NCBI GenBank assembly: GCA_009735695.1 | Contig: SRSL01000002.1 | Location: 239,229-303,228 of the forward strand | Length of the DNA stretch: 64,000 nt | Reading direction: 5' to 3' | DNA from: Christiangramia bathymodioli | GTDB lineage: Bacteria; Bacteroidota; Bacteroidia; Flavobacteriales; Flavobacteriaceae | Notes under the pieces: model-generated | What the model saw: the letters and a program-made list of their open reading frames with translations, nothing else | Database searches by the model: none | What the model was told of the DNA's origin: nothing | Position numbers and translations under genes: made by a program | Part shown: positions 51,586-61,265 of the stretch, piece by piece | How the letters are laid out: each line of letters starts with the position of its first letter | How positions within the stretch are numbered: the first letter of the stretch is position 1

Positions 51586-52650
51586 ATGCCCGGAAATTCC
51601 TTTGGAAATTTATTCAGATTAACCACTTTTGGCGAATCACATGGTGTTGCCATAGGCGGAATTATAGACGGTTGCCCGGCCGGTCTGGAAATAGATGTAG
51701 AAAAAGTACAGAATGACCTGGACAGGAGACGCCCTGGCCAGTCTGCCATCGTAACCCAGCGCAAGGAGCCTGATACTGTTGAGTTCTATTCCGGGATGTT
51801 TGAAGGAAAGTCTACAGGTACTCCTATTGGTTTTGTGATCAAAAACGCGAACCAGAAATCCAAGGATTATTCTCATATCAAGGATACTTACCGGCCATCC
51901 CACGCCGATTATACCTATGACGAAAAGTATGGGGTCCGGGACTATCGTGGCGGTGGAAGATCTTCTGCCCGTGAAACTGCCTGCAGGGTAGTGGCGGGAA
52001 GTATCGCCAAGCAACTGCTTCAGAAGGTTCAGATCAATGCTTTTGTTTTTTCCGTAGGAAAAATGGAATTACAAAAATCATATACTGAACTGGATTTTTC
52101 AGAAATCGAAAAGAATCCCGTGCGATGCCCAGATCCTGAAATGGCTAAAAAGATGGAAGCCTATATTAAGGAAATCCGGTCTGAAGGAGATACTGTTGGC
52201 GGAACTGTACAATGCGTGATCAAAAATGTTCCGAAAGGTCTTGGGGAACCGGTATTTGACAAACTTCATGCTGAACTCGGAAAAGCCATGCTCTCCATCA
52301 ACGCCGTAAAAGGCTTTGAATACGGAAGTGGTTTTGAAGGCACCAAAATGAGAGGCAGCGAGCACAATGACCAGTTCAATGCCGATGGGACCACTCAAAC
52401 CAACTTAAGCGGTGGAATCCAGGGTGGGATTTCCAACGGGATGGATATTTATTTCAAGGTCGCCTTTAAACCGGTTGCTACCCTGATGCAAAAACAGCAT
52501 ACGATCAATTCGAAAGGAGAAGAGGTAGAGATGCAGGGAAAAGGGAGACACGATCCCTGCGTGGTGCCAAGAGCTGTTCCCATCGTGGAAGCAATGGCTG
52601 CATTGGTCTTAGCCGATTTTTACCTTCAGAATAAATCTTCAAAAATCTAA
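51586..52650 (+). CDS. aroC: Chorismate synthase
   Basis: A 354-residue enzyme with all family motifs: [20 protein letters not shown] at the start, [27 protein letters not shown] and [18 protein letters not shown]. It converts EPSP to chorismate using reduced FMN, the last shared step of aromatic amino-acid and menaquinone synthesis. It is not in an aro operon here; it is followed by the symporter gene after 17 bases. Confidence 0.96.
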   Translation: MPGNSFGNLFRLTTFGESHGVAIGGIIDGCPAGLEIDVEKVQNDLDRRRPGQSAIVTQRKEPDTVEFYSGMFEGKSTGTPIGFVIKNANQKSKDYSHIKDTYRPSHADYTYDEKYGVRDYRGGGRSSARETACRVVAGSIAKQLLQKVQINAFVFSVGKMELQKSYTELDFSEIEKNPVRCPDPEMAKKMEAYIKEIRSEGDTVGGTVQCVIKNVPKGLGEPVFDKLHAELGKAMLSINAVKGFEYGSGFEGTKMRGSEHNDQFNADGTTQTNLSGGIQGGISNGMDIYFKVAFKPVATLMQKQHTINSKGEEVEMQGKGRHDPCVVPRAVPIVEAMAALVLADFYLQNKSSKI

Positions 52651-52667
52651 TATTAGAAAACTAAAGA

Positions 52668-53996
52668 ATGAAAAAACTCGCACTGCACTGGCAAATATTA
52701 TTAGGAATGGTAGCCGGGGTACTCTTCGCCCTGATCCTGACCAATTTTAGCTGGGGAGCCGATTTTGTTAGCGACTGGATAAAACCTTTCGGGAACATTT
52801 TCATCAATGCCCTTAAATTAATTGCAGTGCCATTGATCCTGGCTTCTCTTATCAAGGGAATTTCTGATCTAAAGGATATCTCCAAATTATCCAAAATGGG
52901 GACCCGTACCATTGCCACTTATATAGTTACCACGGTGATCGCGGTGAGTATTGGTTTAGTGATGGTTAATATCATTGGCCCGGGTAGGACAATATCAGAA
53001 GACACAAGAACAGATCTCATCGCCAGCTATGAGGGTGATGCTTCGGTTCGTATATCTGATGCCCAGAGACAAAAAGATGCCGGGCCACTTCAGGCCCTAG
53101 AAGACCTTGTACCCAGCAACATTATTGGTGCTGCTGGAGATAATGGCAATATGTTGCAGGTGATCTTTTTCGCTATTTTCTTCGGAATTGGACTTATCCT
53201 GATTCCGGAAAAGACGGCAAAACCGGTCAAGGATTTCTTTGACGGTTTTAACGAGGTTATCCTGAAAATGATCGATCTCATCATGTTAACAGCTCCATAC
53301 GGTGTATTTGCATTACTTGCAGCGCTGGTGGTGGAATCTCCAAGTACCGATCTGTTCGCGGCGCTTGCCATGTATGCATTAACGGTGCTTATCGGGCTGG
53401 CCATGATGATAGGAGTTTATATTCTTTTGGTTTGGATCTTTACTAAAAACACCCCTTCTTTCTTTATCAACGGAATTTCTCCAGCCCAGCTACTTGCGTT
53501 TTCAACCAGTTCCAGTGCGGCCACGCTGCCAGTTACCATGGAAAGAGTAGAGGAGCATATGGGAGTTAACAAAGAAGTTACCAGTTTTGTATTGCCCATA
53601 GGTGCGACCATTAATATGGATGGAACCAGTTTATACCAGGCTGTGGCTGCGATCTTTATTGCGCAGGCCTTTGGGATGGACCTTACCTTAGGAACTCAGC
53701 TGGGAATCATCGCAACGGCTACTCTGGCTTCAATAGGTTCAGCAGCTGTTCCCGGAGCGGGAATGGTGATGCTGGTGATCGTGCTGGCCCAGGCAGGAAT
53801 TCCTGAGGCGGGACTCGCCCTGATCTTTGCCGTAGACAGACCTTTGGATATGTGCAGAACGGTGGTGAATGTAACCGGTGACGCGGCGGTTTCGTTAATG
53901 GTAGCAAAATCGGTAGACATGATGGGCCCTCCGAATGTGAAGGAATGGGACGATGATTATCATCCGGAAGCCGAGACGGTTTCAGAAAAGGCCTAA
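52668..53996 (+). CDS. Dicarboxylate/amino acid:cation symporter
   Basis: A 442-residue DAACS protein: hairpin HP1 has the serine-rich AFSTSSSAATLPVTM, TM7 has the INMDGTSLYQAVAAIF motif, HP2 GSAAVPGAGMVML and TM8 DRPLDMCRTVVNVTGDAA. These residues bind the acidic substrate and Na+. Glutamate, aspartate or C4-dicarboxylates are the likely substrates. Its stop overlaps the end of the convergent DCC gene by four bases. Confidence 0.93.
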   Translation: MKKLALHWQILLGMVAGVLFALILTNFSWGADFVSDWIKPFGNIFINALKLIAVPLILASLIKGISDLKDISKLSKMGTRTIATYIVTTVIAVSIGLVMVNIIGPGRTISEDTRTDLIASYEGDASVRISDAQRQKDAGPLQALEDLVPSNIIGAAGDNGNMLQVIFFAIFFGIGLILIPEKTAKPVKDFFDGFNEVILKMIDLIMLTAPYGVFALLAALVVESPSTDLFAALAMYALTVLIGLAMMIGVYILLVWIFTKNTPSFFINGISPAQLLAFSTSSSAATLPVTMERVEEHMGVNKEVTSFVLPIGATINMDGTSLYQAVAAIFIAQAFGMDLTLGTQLGIIATATLASIGSAAVPGAGMVMLVIVLAQAGIPEAGLALIFAVDRPLDMCRTVVNVTGDAAVSLMVAKSVDMMGPPNVKEWDDDYHPEAETVSEKA

Positions 53997-54409
53997 TCCA
54001 GAAATTTAGCTTTCAGTTCGGGAGTTGGGATCATGCATTGTTCCTTTTTCCCAAACCATTTATAGCGATTGGCAGCTATAAAATCGTAAATGCCATCGCG
54101 CATCACCTCCGGAATAAATAGGAAGTTTTTAAGCAGCGAATAGCCGCCGGAAAGATCCCTGGCGATCTCAAGTGCAGCCGTGGATTTCCTGTAATAGGCC
54201 ACTCCAGGCTCAATGAGCATGATGGAATCGATCTCGTCTGGATCCAGGCCACGCTCTGCCACTAGTGTTTTACCAATTTCACTTTGCAGGGACGCATATC
54301 TGAAAACATCCTTTTTGTCGTGCTTTATTATAAATTGTACGGCACCATCGCATAGGTTGCAAACCCCGTCGAACAGGATGATCTTTTTATTTACAGGTAA
54401 GTCTGCCAT
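53993..54409 (-). CDS. DCC-family thiol-disulfide oxidoreductase (DUF393)
   Basis: A 138-residue protein with the family motif FDGVCNLCDGAVQF (DxxCxxC, residues ~13-26) and FRYASLQSEIGK. Thioredoxin-like fold is expected. The actual substrate is unknown. It lies four bases after mutS2 on the same strand and so is probably co-transcribed with it. Confidence 0.88.
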   Translation of the reverse strand: MADLPVNKKIILFDGVCNLCDGAVQFIIKHDKKDVFRYASLQSEIGKTLVAERGLDPDEIDSIMLIEPGVAYYRKSTAALEIARDLSGGYSLLKNFLFIPEVMRDGIYDFIAANRYKWFGKKEQCMIPTPELKAKFLD

Positions 54410-54413
54410 GGTT

Positions 54414-56597
54414 TTATTTTTTAGCCGCCTGCACCAGTTCCAGCTGATCTAAAGATACAGAAGTTGTGAACATCCCGTAATTCACGATCGCTTTTCCTTT
54501 TTCGATGGTATCTATAGAACCAACCGATTTGCTGTCTTCCAACCGAACCCGGTCTCCAACCTTTAGTTTAGCCTTTGGTTTATTGGCTTCAGCCTTTTTG
54601 ATGGCTTCTTCTTTCTTTTTCTCGGCCTTCTTCTTTTCACGAATAGGCTGAATCTTCTTCTGGACTTCCTGCTTTAATTTTAGCTCCTGCGCTTTTTTGG
54701 CTTTCTGCTTTTTAATGTCTTCTTTCTTGCGCTTGGAATTTTCAATTTCCACCATTTTCAGGAATTCCCCGATCAGCTCCTTTTTCTTCTTATTGTTGAA
54801 GTATTTCTCGCTCATGTCGTTCACCTTCTGGCCCAGATAGATCAATCTTTGGTTGGAATCATACAATTCCTGGTAATTTTCCAGTTTCTGCTGTATTCTG
54901 GCATTGGTCTCTTCGAGCTTTTCCTTTTCGGCTGCAGCTTTTTCTTCCTTGGTTTTTAAAGAGTCGGTGGTTTTTCGTAATTCTGAACGTTCCTTCTGAA
55001 GCTTGGCAATACTTCGGTCGAAGCGAATCTTTCCTCTTTCAACCTTCTTTTTAGAGCGGTTGATAAGGCTATAGGGAATCCCGTTCTTCTGAGCCACCTC
55101 GAAAGTAAAGGAACTTCCGGCTTCACCAACCTGAAGTTTATAGACCGGTTCCAGGGTCTTGTTATCGAACATCATGTTCGCATTGCTCATCTCAGGCATT
55201 TCGTTCGCCAGTTTCTTCAGGTTGGCGTAATGCGTGGTCAGGATTCCGTAGGAACCTTTTTCGTAAAAAACCTCGAGGAAGGTTTCTGCCAGAGCTCCAC
55301 CCAGTTCCGGATCACTTCCGGTCCCAAATTCATCGATGAGGAAAAGTGTTTTATCATCGCATTTCCGCAAGAAATAATTCATATTCTTCAGCCTGTAGCT
55401 GTAGGTACTCAGGTGATTTTCGATAGACTGGTTGTCGCCAATATCTGTAAGTATCTTATTGAACAGGCAAACGCGGCTATATTCATGAACCGGGATCAGG
55501 ATCCCGCTTTGCAGCATGACCTGGAGAAGGCCAACCGTTTTGAGGGTGATACTTTTTCCACCGGCATTTGGACCGGAAATTACTATAATCCTATTGTCGG
55601 AAGCCAGTTCTATGGTTTGAGGAAAGGTTTTTTCCCCTTTTCTTTTATTACTGAGATAAAGCAGGGGATGATAAGCTTCTTTTAACTCGAGTTCCCTGTC
55701 TTTGCTGATCTTCGGAAGAAGACCGTTGATCTGCTCGGCATATTTAGATTTGGCTGCAATTACATCCAGGTCGCTGAGCAATTCCTGGTATTCGATCAAA
55801 ACCTCGCGATAGGGCCGGGCGAACTCGGTTAATTCTTTCAGGATTCGTTTGATCTCTTCTTTCTCTTCGTATTCAAGGTTGTTCAGTTCGCGGGTATACT
55901 GATAGGTCGCTTCAGGCTGAATATATACGATGCTCCCGGTTTTGGAATTTCCCATGATTCCCCCTTTCACCTTTCTTCGGTACATGGCCTTTACGGCAAG
56001 CACCCGAACATTTTCCACCACGCTTTCCCTGATCTCATCAAGATAGCCATAAGAATTATAGGTAGACAGAGCGCTGTTAAAACTGGAATTGATCCTGCCT
56101 CTAACCGAATTTATCGATCGCCTGAGTTCCTGTAACAGGGGAGAGGCATCATCCTTCATTTCTCCGAACCGGTCGATCACCGAATTGATTTTTTCCGAAA
56201 GGCTGTTGTCAAATTCGATATGCGAAACGCTTTCTGAAAGCACCGGGAAAACTTCAGCATACTTCTGAAAAAACTTCAGGTGCGTATTTACCGTTTCGGT
56301 GATCGCCGAAAGTTTTCTGAAACCAGCAATTTCAATTAGAGAACCTTCGATTCCCAGTAATTTTATTTCAGGTTGTATGGAATCGAAACCATGATTGGGA
56401 ATGGGCTGATCGTTGGTTTTTGAATTCAGGTATTCATTGGTCTGGTGCAGACCAAAAATCGTTTTTTTATAACTCGGAAAAGGCTGAATGTCCAGGGCTT
56501 TTTCCTTTCCCTGTCCAGTAATGCAAAATTCGCTGATCTGTTCACAAACTACCGGAAACTCAAGATCTTCTAGACTCCTTGAACTTATTTTTATCAT
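54414..56597 (-). CDS. mutS2: MutS2-family protein without Smr domain
   Basis: A 727-residue protein. The core and clamp region (residues 1-320) is followed by the ATPase: Walker A SGPNAGGKSITLKT, Walker B LFLIDEFGTGSDPELGGALAE and the THYANLKKLANE switch. A long coiled coil (~530-660) and a KOW-like end (KVGDRVRLEDSKSVGSID) follow. The C-terminal Smr endonuclease domain of classical MutS2 (~780 residues) is absent, as is common in Flavobacteria. Expected role: recombination control or ribosome rescue rather than mismatch repair. Confidence 0.9.
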   Translation of the reverse strand: MIKISSRSLEDLEFPVVCEQISEFCITGQGKEKALDIQPFPSYKKTIFGLHQTNEYLNSKTNDQPIPNHGFDSIQPEIKLLGIEGSLIEIAGFRKLSAITETVNTHLKFFQKYAEVFPVLSESVSHIEFDNSLSEKINSVIDRFGEMKDDASPLLQELRRSINSVRGRINSSFNSALSTYNSYGYLDEIRESVVENVRVLAVKAMYRRKVKGGIMGNSKTGSIVYIQPEATYQYTRELNNLEYEEKEEIKRILKELTEFARPYREVLIEYQELLSDLDVIAAKSKYAEQINGLLPKISKDRELELKEAYHPLLYLSNKRKGEKTFPQTIELASDNRIIVISGPNAGGKSITLKTVGLLQVMLQSGILIPVHEYSRVCLFNKILTDIGDNQSIENHLSTYSYRLKNMNYFLRKCDDKTLFLIDEFGTGSDPELGGALAETFLEVFYEKGSYGILTTHYANLKKLANEMPEMSNANMMFDNKTLEPVYKLQVGEAGSSFTFEVAQKNGIPYSLINRSKKKVERGKIRFDRSIAKLQKERSELRKTTDSLKTKEEKAAAEKEKLEETNARIQQKLENYQELYDSNQRLIYLGQKVNDMSEKYFNNKKKKELIGEFLKMVEIENSKRKKEDIKKQKAKKAQELKLKQEVQKKIQPIREKKKAEKKKEEAIKKAEANKPKAKLKVGDRVRLEDSKSVGSIDTIEKGKAIVNYGMFTTSVSLDQLELVQAAKK

Positions 56598-56610
56598 ATC
56601 AATTTTTCCC

Positions 56611-56634
56611 TACTTTTGAGGCGCTACAAAGTTA
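56611..56634. promoter_or_regulatory. Divergent -7 boxes of ung and mutS2
   Basis: Plus strand TACTTTTG (56611-56618) is 27 bases before the ung ATG. Minus strand TAACTTTG (56634-56627) is 30 bases before the mutS2 ATG. Both fit TANNTTTG; -33 boxes are weak. Confidence 0.45.
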
Positions 56635-56644
56635 CTTAATTCTA

Positions 56645-57310
56645 ATGAACGTAAAGATACACCCCAGCTGGAAAAGTGAACTGGAAACCGAATTCGAAAA
56701 AGACTATTTTAAACAACTACGAGAGTTCGTTAAGAATGAGTATAAGAGGCATACCTGTTATCCTCCGGGCGAGGAAATATTCGCGGCTTTTGATCATTCC
56801 ACTTTTCAGAATACCAGGGTGGTAATCCTGGGGCAGGACCCCTATCACGGCCCAAACCAGGCTAACGGTTTATGCTTTTCAGTAAGGGATGGAATTCAGT
56901 ATCCGCCATCATTATTGAATATATTTAAGGAAATTGAACAGGATTTAGGTAAATCATTACCGAATACGGGGAATTTGGAGCGATGGGCAGACCAGGGGGT
57001 ACTTTTGCTGAATGCGACCCTGACAGTAAGAGCGCATGTAGCGGGATCCCATCAAAAAATGGGTTGGGAGAAATTCACCGATAAGGTGATCAGGTTGATT
57101 TCTGAACATAAGGAACATGTAGTATTTATGCTCTGGGGCGGTTATGCTAAAAAGAAGTCAAAATTAATAGATGAATCCAAACATTTGATCTTAACCAGCG
57201 GGCACCCGTCACCTCTTAGCGCGAATCGCGGTTACTGGTTTGGCAACGGGCACTTTAGCAAGGCTAATGAATATCTGGCCGAAAAGGGCAAAAAGCCTAT
57301 CGACTGGTAA
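56645..57310 (+). CDS. ung: Uracil-DNA glycosylase, family 1
   Basis: 221 residues from the ATG at 56645; a longer upstream frame would run into mutS2 on the other strand and lacks conservation. The catalytic motif is VILGQDPYHGPNQANGLCFSV (water-activating Asp), with HPSPLSANRGYWFGNGHFSKAN as the DNA-intercalating loop. It removes uracil from DNA at the start of base-excision repair. Divergent from mutS2, one base from the end of the next convergent gene. Confidence 0.95.
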   Translation: MNVKIHPSWKSELETEFEKDYFKQLREFVKNEYKRHTCYPPGEEIFAAFDHSTFQNTRVVILGQDPYHGPNQANGLCFSVRDGIQYPPSLLNIFKEIEQDLGKSLPNTGNLERWADQGVLLLNATLTVRAHVAGSHQKMGWEKFTDKVIRLISEHKEHVVFMLWGGYAKKKSKLIDESKHLILTSGHPSPLSANRGYWFGNGHFSKANEYLAEKGKKPIDW

Positions 57311-57883
57311 TTAGAATCTAAATCCGAGATTCACCATGAACTGGCCAACTATGGTTGGAGATTTTTCGCTTAAGAGGTTTCTACCGATTCCAGCATTCAG
57401 GTCAAGAAGAAAACCGCCGGAAGAAACGAATTTTCCACCAAGTCCAAAGCCAATGGCAAAATCGGCGTAATCATCGGTTTCAGTAATATACTCTCCGTCT
57501 GAAGTCCAGTAAGAATCCGTTTCATATTCACCGCTTGAAATCATTCCGAAGCCATTTACATAGAAACCACGGGCATAGGTTGAACTAAAGAAGTGTTTAT
57601 ATTTTCCGGTTAGCGAAAGGTCTTTATAGTAAAGTTCATCTACATAGTCTTCTTTATTCGGATGAATAAAGGCTTCCACAGCCCAGCTGGAATTTGCATT
57701 GATCACGCGCTCGTATGCAACTTCAATAACACCAAAACTTACCAGGTTAAAAGCATTAAGGCTGAGTTCATTTTGGGTGATGTCTCTTTTTTCGGGTTCT
57801 GAAGGTTCGGTTTGATTCTTGGATTCCTGGGAAAAAAGAAAAGAGGTAGTAAGCAGAAGACCTGCTAAAATTAGGTTTTTCAT
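57311..57883 (-). CDS. Hypothetical outer-membrane β-barrel protein
   Basis: A 190-residue protein with signal peptide (KNLILAGLLLTTSFLFSQ), a short charged linker (NQTEPSEPEKRD) and strands typical of small barrels (LNAFNLVSFGVIEVAYERVI, FAIGFGLGGKFVSSGGFLLDLNAGIG), ending FMVNLGFRF with a terminal Phe. Function unknown. Confidence 0.7.
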   Translation of the reverse strand: MKNLILAGLLLTTSFLFSQESKNQTEPSEPEKRDITQNELSLNAFNLVSFGVIEVAYERVINANSSWAVEAFIHPNKEDYVDELYYKDLSLTGKYKHFFSSTYARGFYVNGFGMISSGEYETDSYWTSDGEYITETDDYADFAIGFGLGGKFVSSGGFLLDLNAGIGRNLLSEKSPTIVGQFMVNLGFRF

Positions 57884-57985
57884 TGAATAGATTGATTTAG
57901 TTCGGGCGAAAGTATAAATATTATTGGAAATAATAACGGTTAGGTGTGCATTTTAAAAAAGCAACGAAACATGTTCGATTACTGA

Positions 57986-59644
57986 TTAATTTCCTCCCTT
58001 CATCATATTCCCAATAATATCCTGATTGATATCTATTTCCTGACAATTACTGAAATCCGGAATTTTCAAATCAGTGTGTAACGGGTAAGAATAGGTGATC
58101 GAGGCTCCGTTTGCTTCTGAAGAATATATCTTTTGAAGCCTATTAAATTTGTCGAACTGAACATAACTTCCCTTCTCTTTTCCTTCTGTCATCGTAAATT
58201 TAAGGCAGTTACCAGCCTCACAATTCACCTTAGTTTTTTCAAAATTACCGGCTTCCGAAAGGTTTTGAGGATTATAGATATATGGCCAGCCGGTAACCGG
58301 GGGGAAACTTGAAGGAACTTCAGTTCCGAAGTTATTCTTATAATATTCTTTCCTCATCTTGCTGATATTCAATCCCGCAGGAAGGGTTTTCCCTTCAAAG
58401 CTTTTTTCAAGCTGGGTAAAAGCCTTTTCCAGGTCTAATTTCGCTTTCATACATCCATCATCACTTTGCATATACATAAAATTATTGCGGTCGAAGTAAA
58501 TAGGTTTGGTTCTGGGGTCGTGAAGAACCATTTTCATGGCCATGGTTTCGGTATTGAGCTCCATGGTGATCTTTCTTCCCTGGTATTCCAGAACCGAAGT
58601 TACTCCCGGGAAGCTTAAAGGATTATCCGGATCAATATTGGCTATGCTTTTATTAGGATCTGAAATTGTTTTATAATCAGCCGAAGGCACAGACTGGTTC
58701 GGTGAAACCTGCTCTCTGGAATTAGAAGCATTTGGTTCGGCATCCATTCCGCTTAGGAAAAGGTCCTGAAATGGCATTTTTACTTCAACCGCATTTGGAA
58801 CACTAACCGAAACCGGCTGATAAATGAACTTATAAGAACCAATTCCCTGTGCCTGCTGTGTGTTTACATTTGCATAGATCTCAGACAATCGTCCCTGCTC
58901 ATCAAATAAAACCCAGGAGCCTTTGTATTCAGGATCGGTATACCGGAATTTAGGGCAACTACCACCGCCACCGGGGCAGGGAGCCGTGGTTTCTTCATAA
59001 TCTCCATTTCTGAAGTGCTCAGGTTTATAAATAAAGGCCCATTCCACGATCTGGAAAGTATTCATATTCAGGCCCTGCTCTTTAAGTTTTTTCGAAGTTT
59101 CCAGTGTAGGCTCGGCAGGTAATTTCAGCATTCCCAGAGACATGGCTGGCATCATAAAAGCCATCCCGTCGGTTCTCATGATCCCGGTTTTTTCCCAGCG
59201 ACCTTCACTTTCATTATATCCATAATTGAAGCCCTCGCTATCGATATAAATTGGATTTTTTGAATCCGGCGCTTCTCCTCTTGCCGCGATCTCATCACTA
59301 TCGAAGTAGTACGAACTGCCTTCCCCATCGTTATCTGAAGTTTTTACGATCACATCTGAAGTGTAGAAAGCTCGTTTGGCTTCAGTATTCACCAGTTTAG
59401 CTGCATTAGAATTTGCATTAGTGGCCGTTTCTGAAGTTTCCCCAGTTGCATTGGTCTTGTTGGGGTTCAAGATGCTGTCAAATGCTCCCTCGACCGTTTT
59501 CTCAGTTTTTTCCTCCGTTTTATTCAGAATAACTTTCTCGGTTGTCTTTTCAATCTCTTTTTTAATCTTTTTAAAGATCTGGCCGTAACTGCCTGTAGTT
59601 GTAAGCATAAAGCCAATGCTGAATATTAATAATCTCGCTTTCAT
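57986..59644 (-). CDS. Secreted hypothetical protein with an internal duplication
   Basis: A 552-residue protein with a signal peptide ending TTTGSYGQ and a lysine/threonine-rich helical segment (~24-60). Residues ~199-290 and ~455-545 are repeats of one another: EWAFIYKPEHF / GWPYIYNPQNL, C-x6-C-x-KF (one pair per copy), KGSWVLFDEQGRLSEIY / KGSYVQFDKFNRLQKIY. The pattern suggests a two-lobed protein with one disulfide per lobe. No known family recognised. Confidence 0.65.
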   Translation of the reverse strand: MKARLLIFSIGFMLTTTGSYGQIFKKIKKEIEKTTEKVILNKTEEKTEKTVEGAFDSILNPNKTNATGETSETATNANSNAAKLVNTEAKRAFYTSDVIVKTSDNDGEGSSYYFDSDEIAARGEAPDSKNPIYIDSEGFNYGYNESEGRWEKTGIMRTDGMAFMMPAMSLGMLKLPAEPTLETSKKLKEQGLNMNTFQIVEWAFIYKPEHFRNGDYEETTAPCPGGGGSCPKFRYTDPEYKGSWVLFDEQGRLSEIYANVNTQQAQGIGSYKFIYQPVSVSVPNAVEVKMPFQDLFLSGMDAEPNASNSREQVSPNQSVPSADYKTISDPNKSIANIDPDNPLSFPGVTSVLEYQGRKITMELNTETMAMKMVLHDPRTKPIYFDRNNFMYMQSDDGCMKAKLDLEKAFTQLEKSFEGKTLPAGLNISKMRKEYYKNNFGTEVPSSFPPVTGWPYIYNPQNLSEAGNFEKTKVNCEAGNCLKFTMTEGKEKGSYVQFDKFNRLQKIYSSEANGASITYSYPLHTDLKIPDFSNCQEIDINQDIIGNMMKGGN

Positions 59645-59827
59645 CGTCCCGCACTTTTATATATCAATGATAATTCAGTCCTGGTTAAGGGTATGCTGAA
59701 AAATAAAAAAGGGGGGATACCTAAATTGGCATAAAGACCATATAGTCTTGAAGTTCAATAATCAATACAAAGATACGATAATTGAATTTTTAAGTATTGA
59801 TAATGAAGATGTTGAATTTTATTTTGT
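59645..59827. other. Intergenic stretch
   Basis: AT-rich, no gene seen. Contains no clear TANNTTTG box on the minus strand for the gene at 57986. Confidence 0.4.
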
Positions 59828-61261
59828 CTAAAACTCCCTGTACGGAGCTTCCAGAAATTGATTGGCTTCTTCTTCAGCAAATTTTGCTTTTGTACTATCC
59901 CAGTGCAATGTTTTATTAGGAAATCTTCCTGCGATCACCCCTAAAAGAATGGTTTCGGTGAGGCGAGCTGCATATGAAAAAGGAGCAGAGCATTTGCCTT
60001 TTCCAAGGCAGGCATCTACGAACTGGTGATAATGTTTTGGGCCTTCAGATTCATAATCTCTAACAGGTTCCCCTAATTGATGCTCTTTGGTAATATTGGA
60101 AATCTCTTCTGAAATATCTACAAATTTATCGTCAACGATCTTTGATGGTAATTGCATAAAATGGGGCAGGAGCAAACGCCCTTTTTCACCAATGAACATG
60201 GCTCCCTGTTCCGGAAGCTTTCCCTTATCGGCAAATTTTGGATCTAAGGATATATCTTCGGTCGCTTTGTTATTGTTCTCAGCTGCTATCGAAGCTTCGT
60301 TGATATCTATATATGGTAATCTTAGGTCTGCATGACCTTCAGGAGCCCCGGGGCCGTCATACCAAACCCATTTTAGCTTTTCAGTTGTATAGGCTGTTCC
60401 CGGAAATTCATAGGTGACCTTATTGTTTTCAGGAAAACCAAAGTCGTTAGGTTCCCTGCATTCGTTTTTCACCGTGAGCGGAACGTCCAGCTCCAAAGCA
60501 TTATATGGTGTATCGAAAATATGAACGCCCATGTCTCCCAGGGTGCCACAGCCATAATCCATAAGTTTACGCCAGTTCATTGGATGATAAACCCCTTCTT
60601 TATAATCTCTTTTCTTCGAGGTACCCAACCATAAATTCCAGTCCAGATTTCCAGGAATTGGGTCAACCCCCTCTGGAATAGGTTCATTGGTGCCCCAGTT
60701 TTTAGGAGACCAGGCGCGAACCGTATGTACTTTACCTATGATTCCCGACTGGATCAATGAAGTTGCCAGTTTATAATCATAAAAAGAATGTACCTGTATG
60801 CCCATTTGTGTAACCAGGTTTTTCTCTTTAGCCATTTTGTTCATGGCCCTGGCTTCAGAAACGTGATGGGTCAATGGTTTCTGGCAATATACCGGTTTAT
60901 TCATGTTCATAGCCATAAGGGAAGCCGGAGCATGAGTGTGATCGGGCGTAGAAACTATAACGGCATCTATTTCGTCTTCCATTTCAGTTAACATCAGCCT
61001 GTAATCTGAAAACGCTTTAGCTTCAGGAAACATAGCCTTGGCACTGATCAAATAATTCGAGTCAACATCACAAAGGGCAACGACATCAGCCAACTCGTGA
61101 GAAGCGATCGCTTTCAGGTCTTCGAGGCCCATATTTCCAACCCCAATATGAGCCGTTCTAAGCCTTTTATTAGTTTTTTTGGCACCCCAGGAAATAGTAG
61201 GCAAAACGAGAATTCCAGAAGTTGCCAGGCCGGTGATTTTTAAAAATTCCCTTTTTTCCAT
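59828..61261 (-). CDS. Gfo/Idh/MocA-family oxidoreductase
   Basis: A 477-residue protein. The N-terminus (KREFLKITGLATSGILVLPTISWGAK) is a Tat-like export signal with a single Arg, as in many Bacteroidetes members. The Rossmann start is TAHIGVGNMG, with AVIVSTPDHTHAPASLMAM and KPVYCQKPLTH (catalytic EKP-type motif with Gln). It oxidises or reduces a sugar or inositol with a bound NAD(P). The DUF1080 lipoprotein gene lies four bases upstream, suggesting a 3-keto-glycoside pathway in the periplasm. Confidence 0.87.
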   Translation of the reverse strand: MEKREFLKITGLATSGILVLPTISWGAKKTNKRLRTAHIGVGNMGLEDLKAIASHELADVVALCDVDSNYLISAKAMFPEAKAFSDYRLMLTEMEDEIDAVIVSTPDHTHAPASLMAMNMNKPVYCQKPLTHHVSEARAMNKMAKEKNLVTQMGIQVHSFYDYKLATSLIQSGIIGKVHTVRAWSPKNWGTNEPIPEGVDPIPGNLDWNLWLGTSKKRDYKEGVYHPMNWRKLMDYGCGTLGDMGVHIFDTPYNALELDVPLTVKNECREPNDFGFPENNKVTYEFPGTAYTTEKLKWVWYDGPGAPEGHADLRLPYIDINEASIAAENNNKATEDISLDPKFADKGKLPEQGAMFIGEKGRLLLPHFMQLPSKIVDDKFVDISEEISNITKEHQLGEPVRDYESEGPKHYHQFVDACLGKGKCSAPFSYAARLTETILLGVIAGRFPNKTLHWDSTKAKFAEEEANQFLEAPYREF

Positions 61262-61265
61262 GAGC

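Noticed and set aside
55230-55685. 151-codon plus-strand ORF
   Set aside because: Antisense to the MutS2 ATPase domain, whose motifs are all present.
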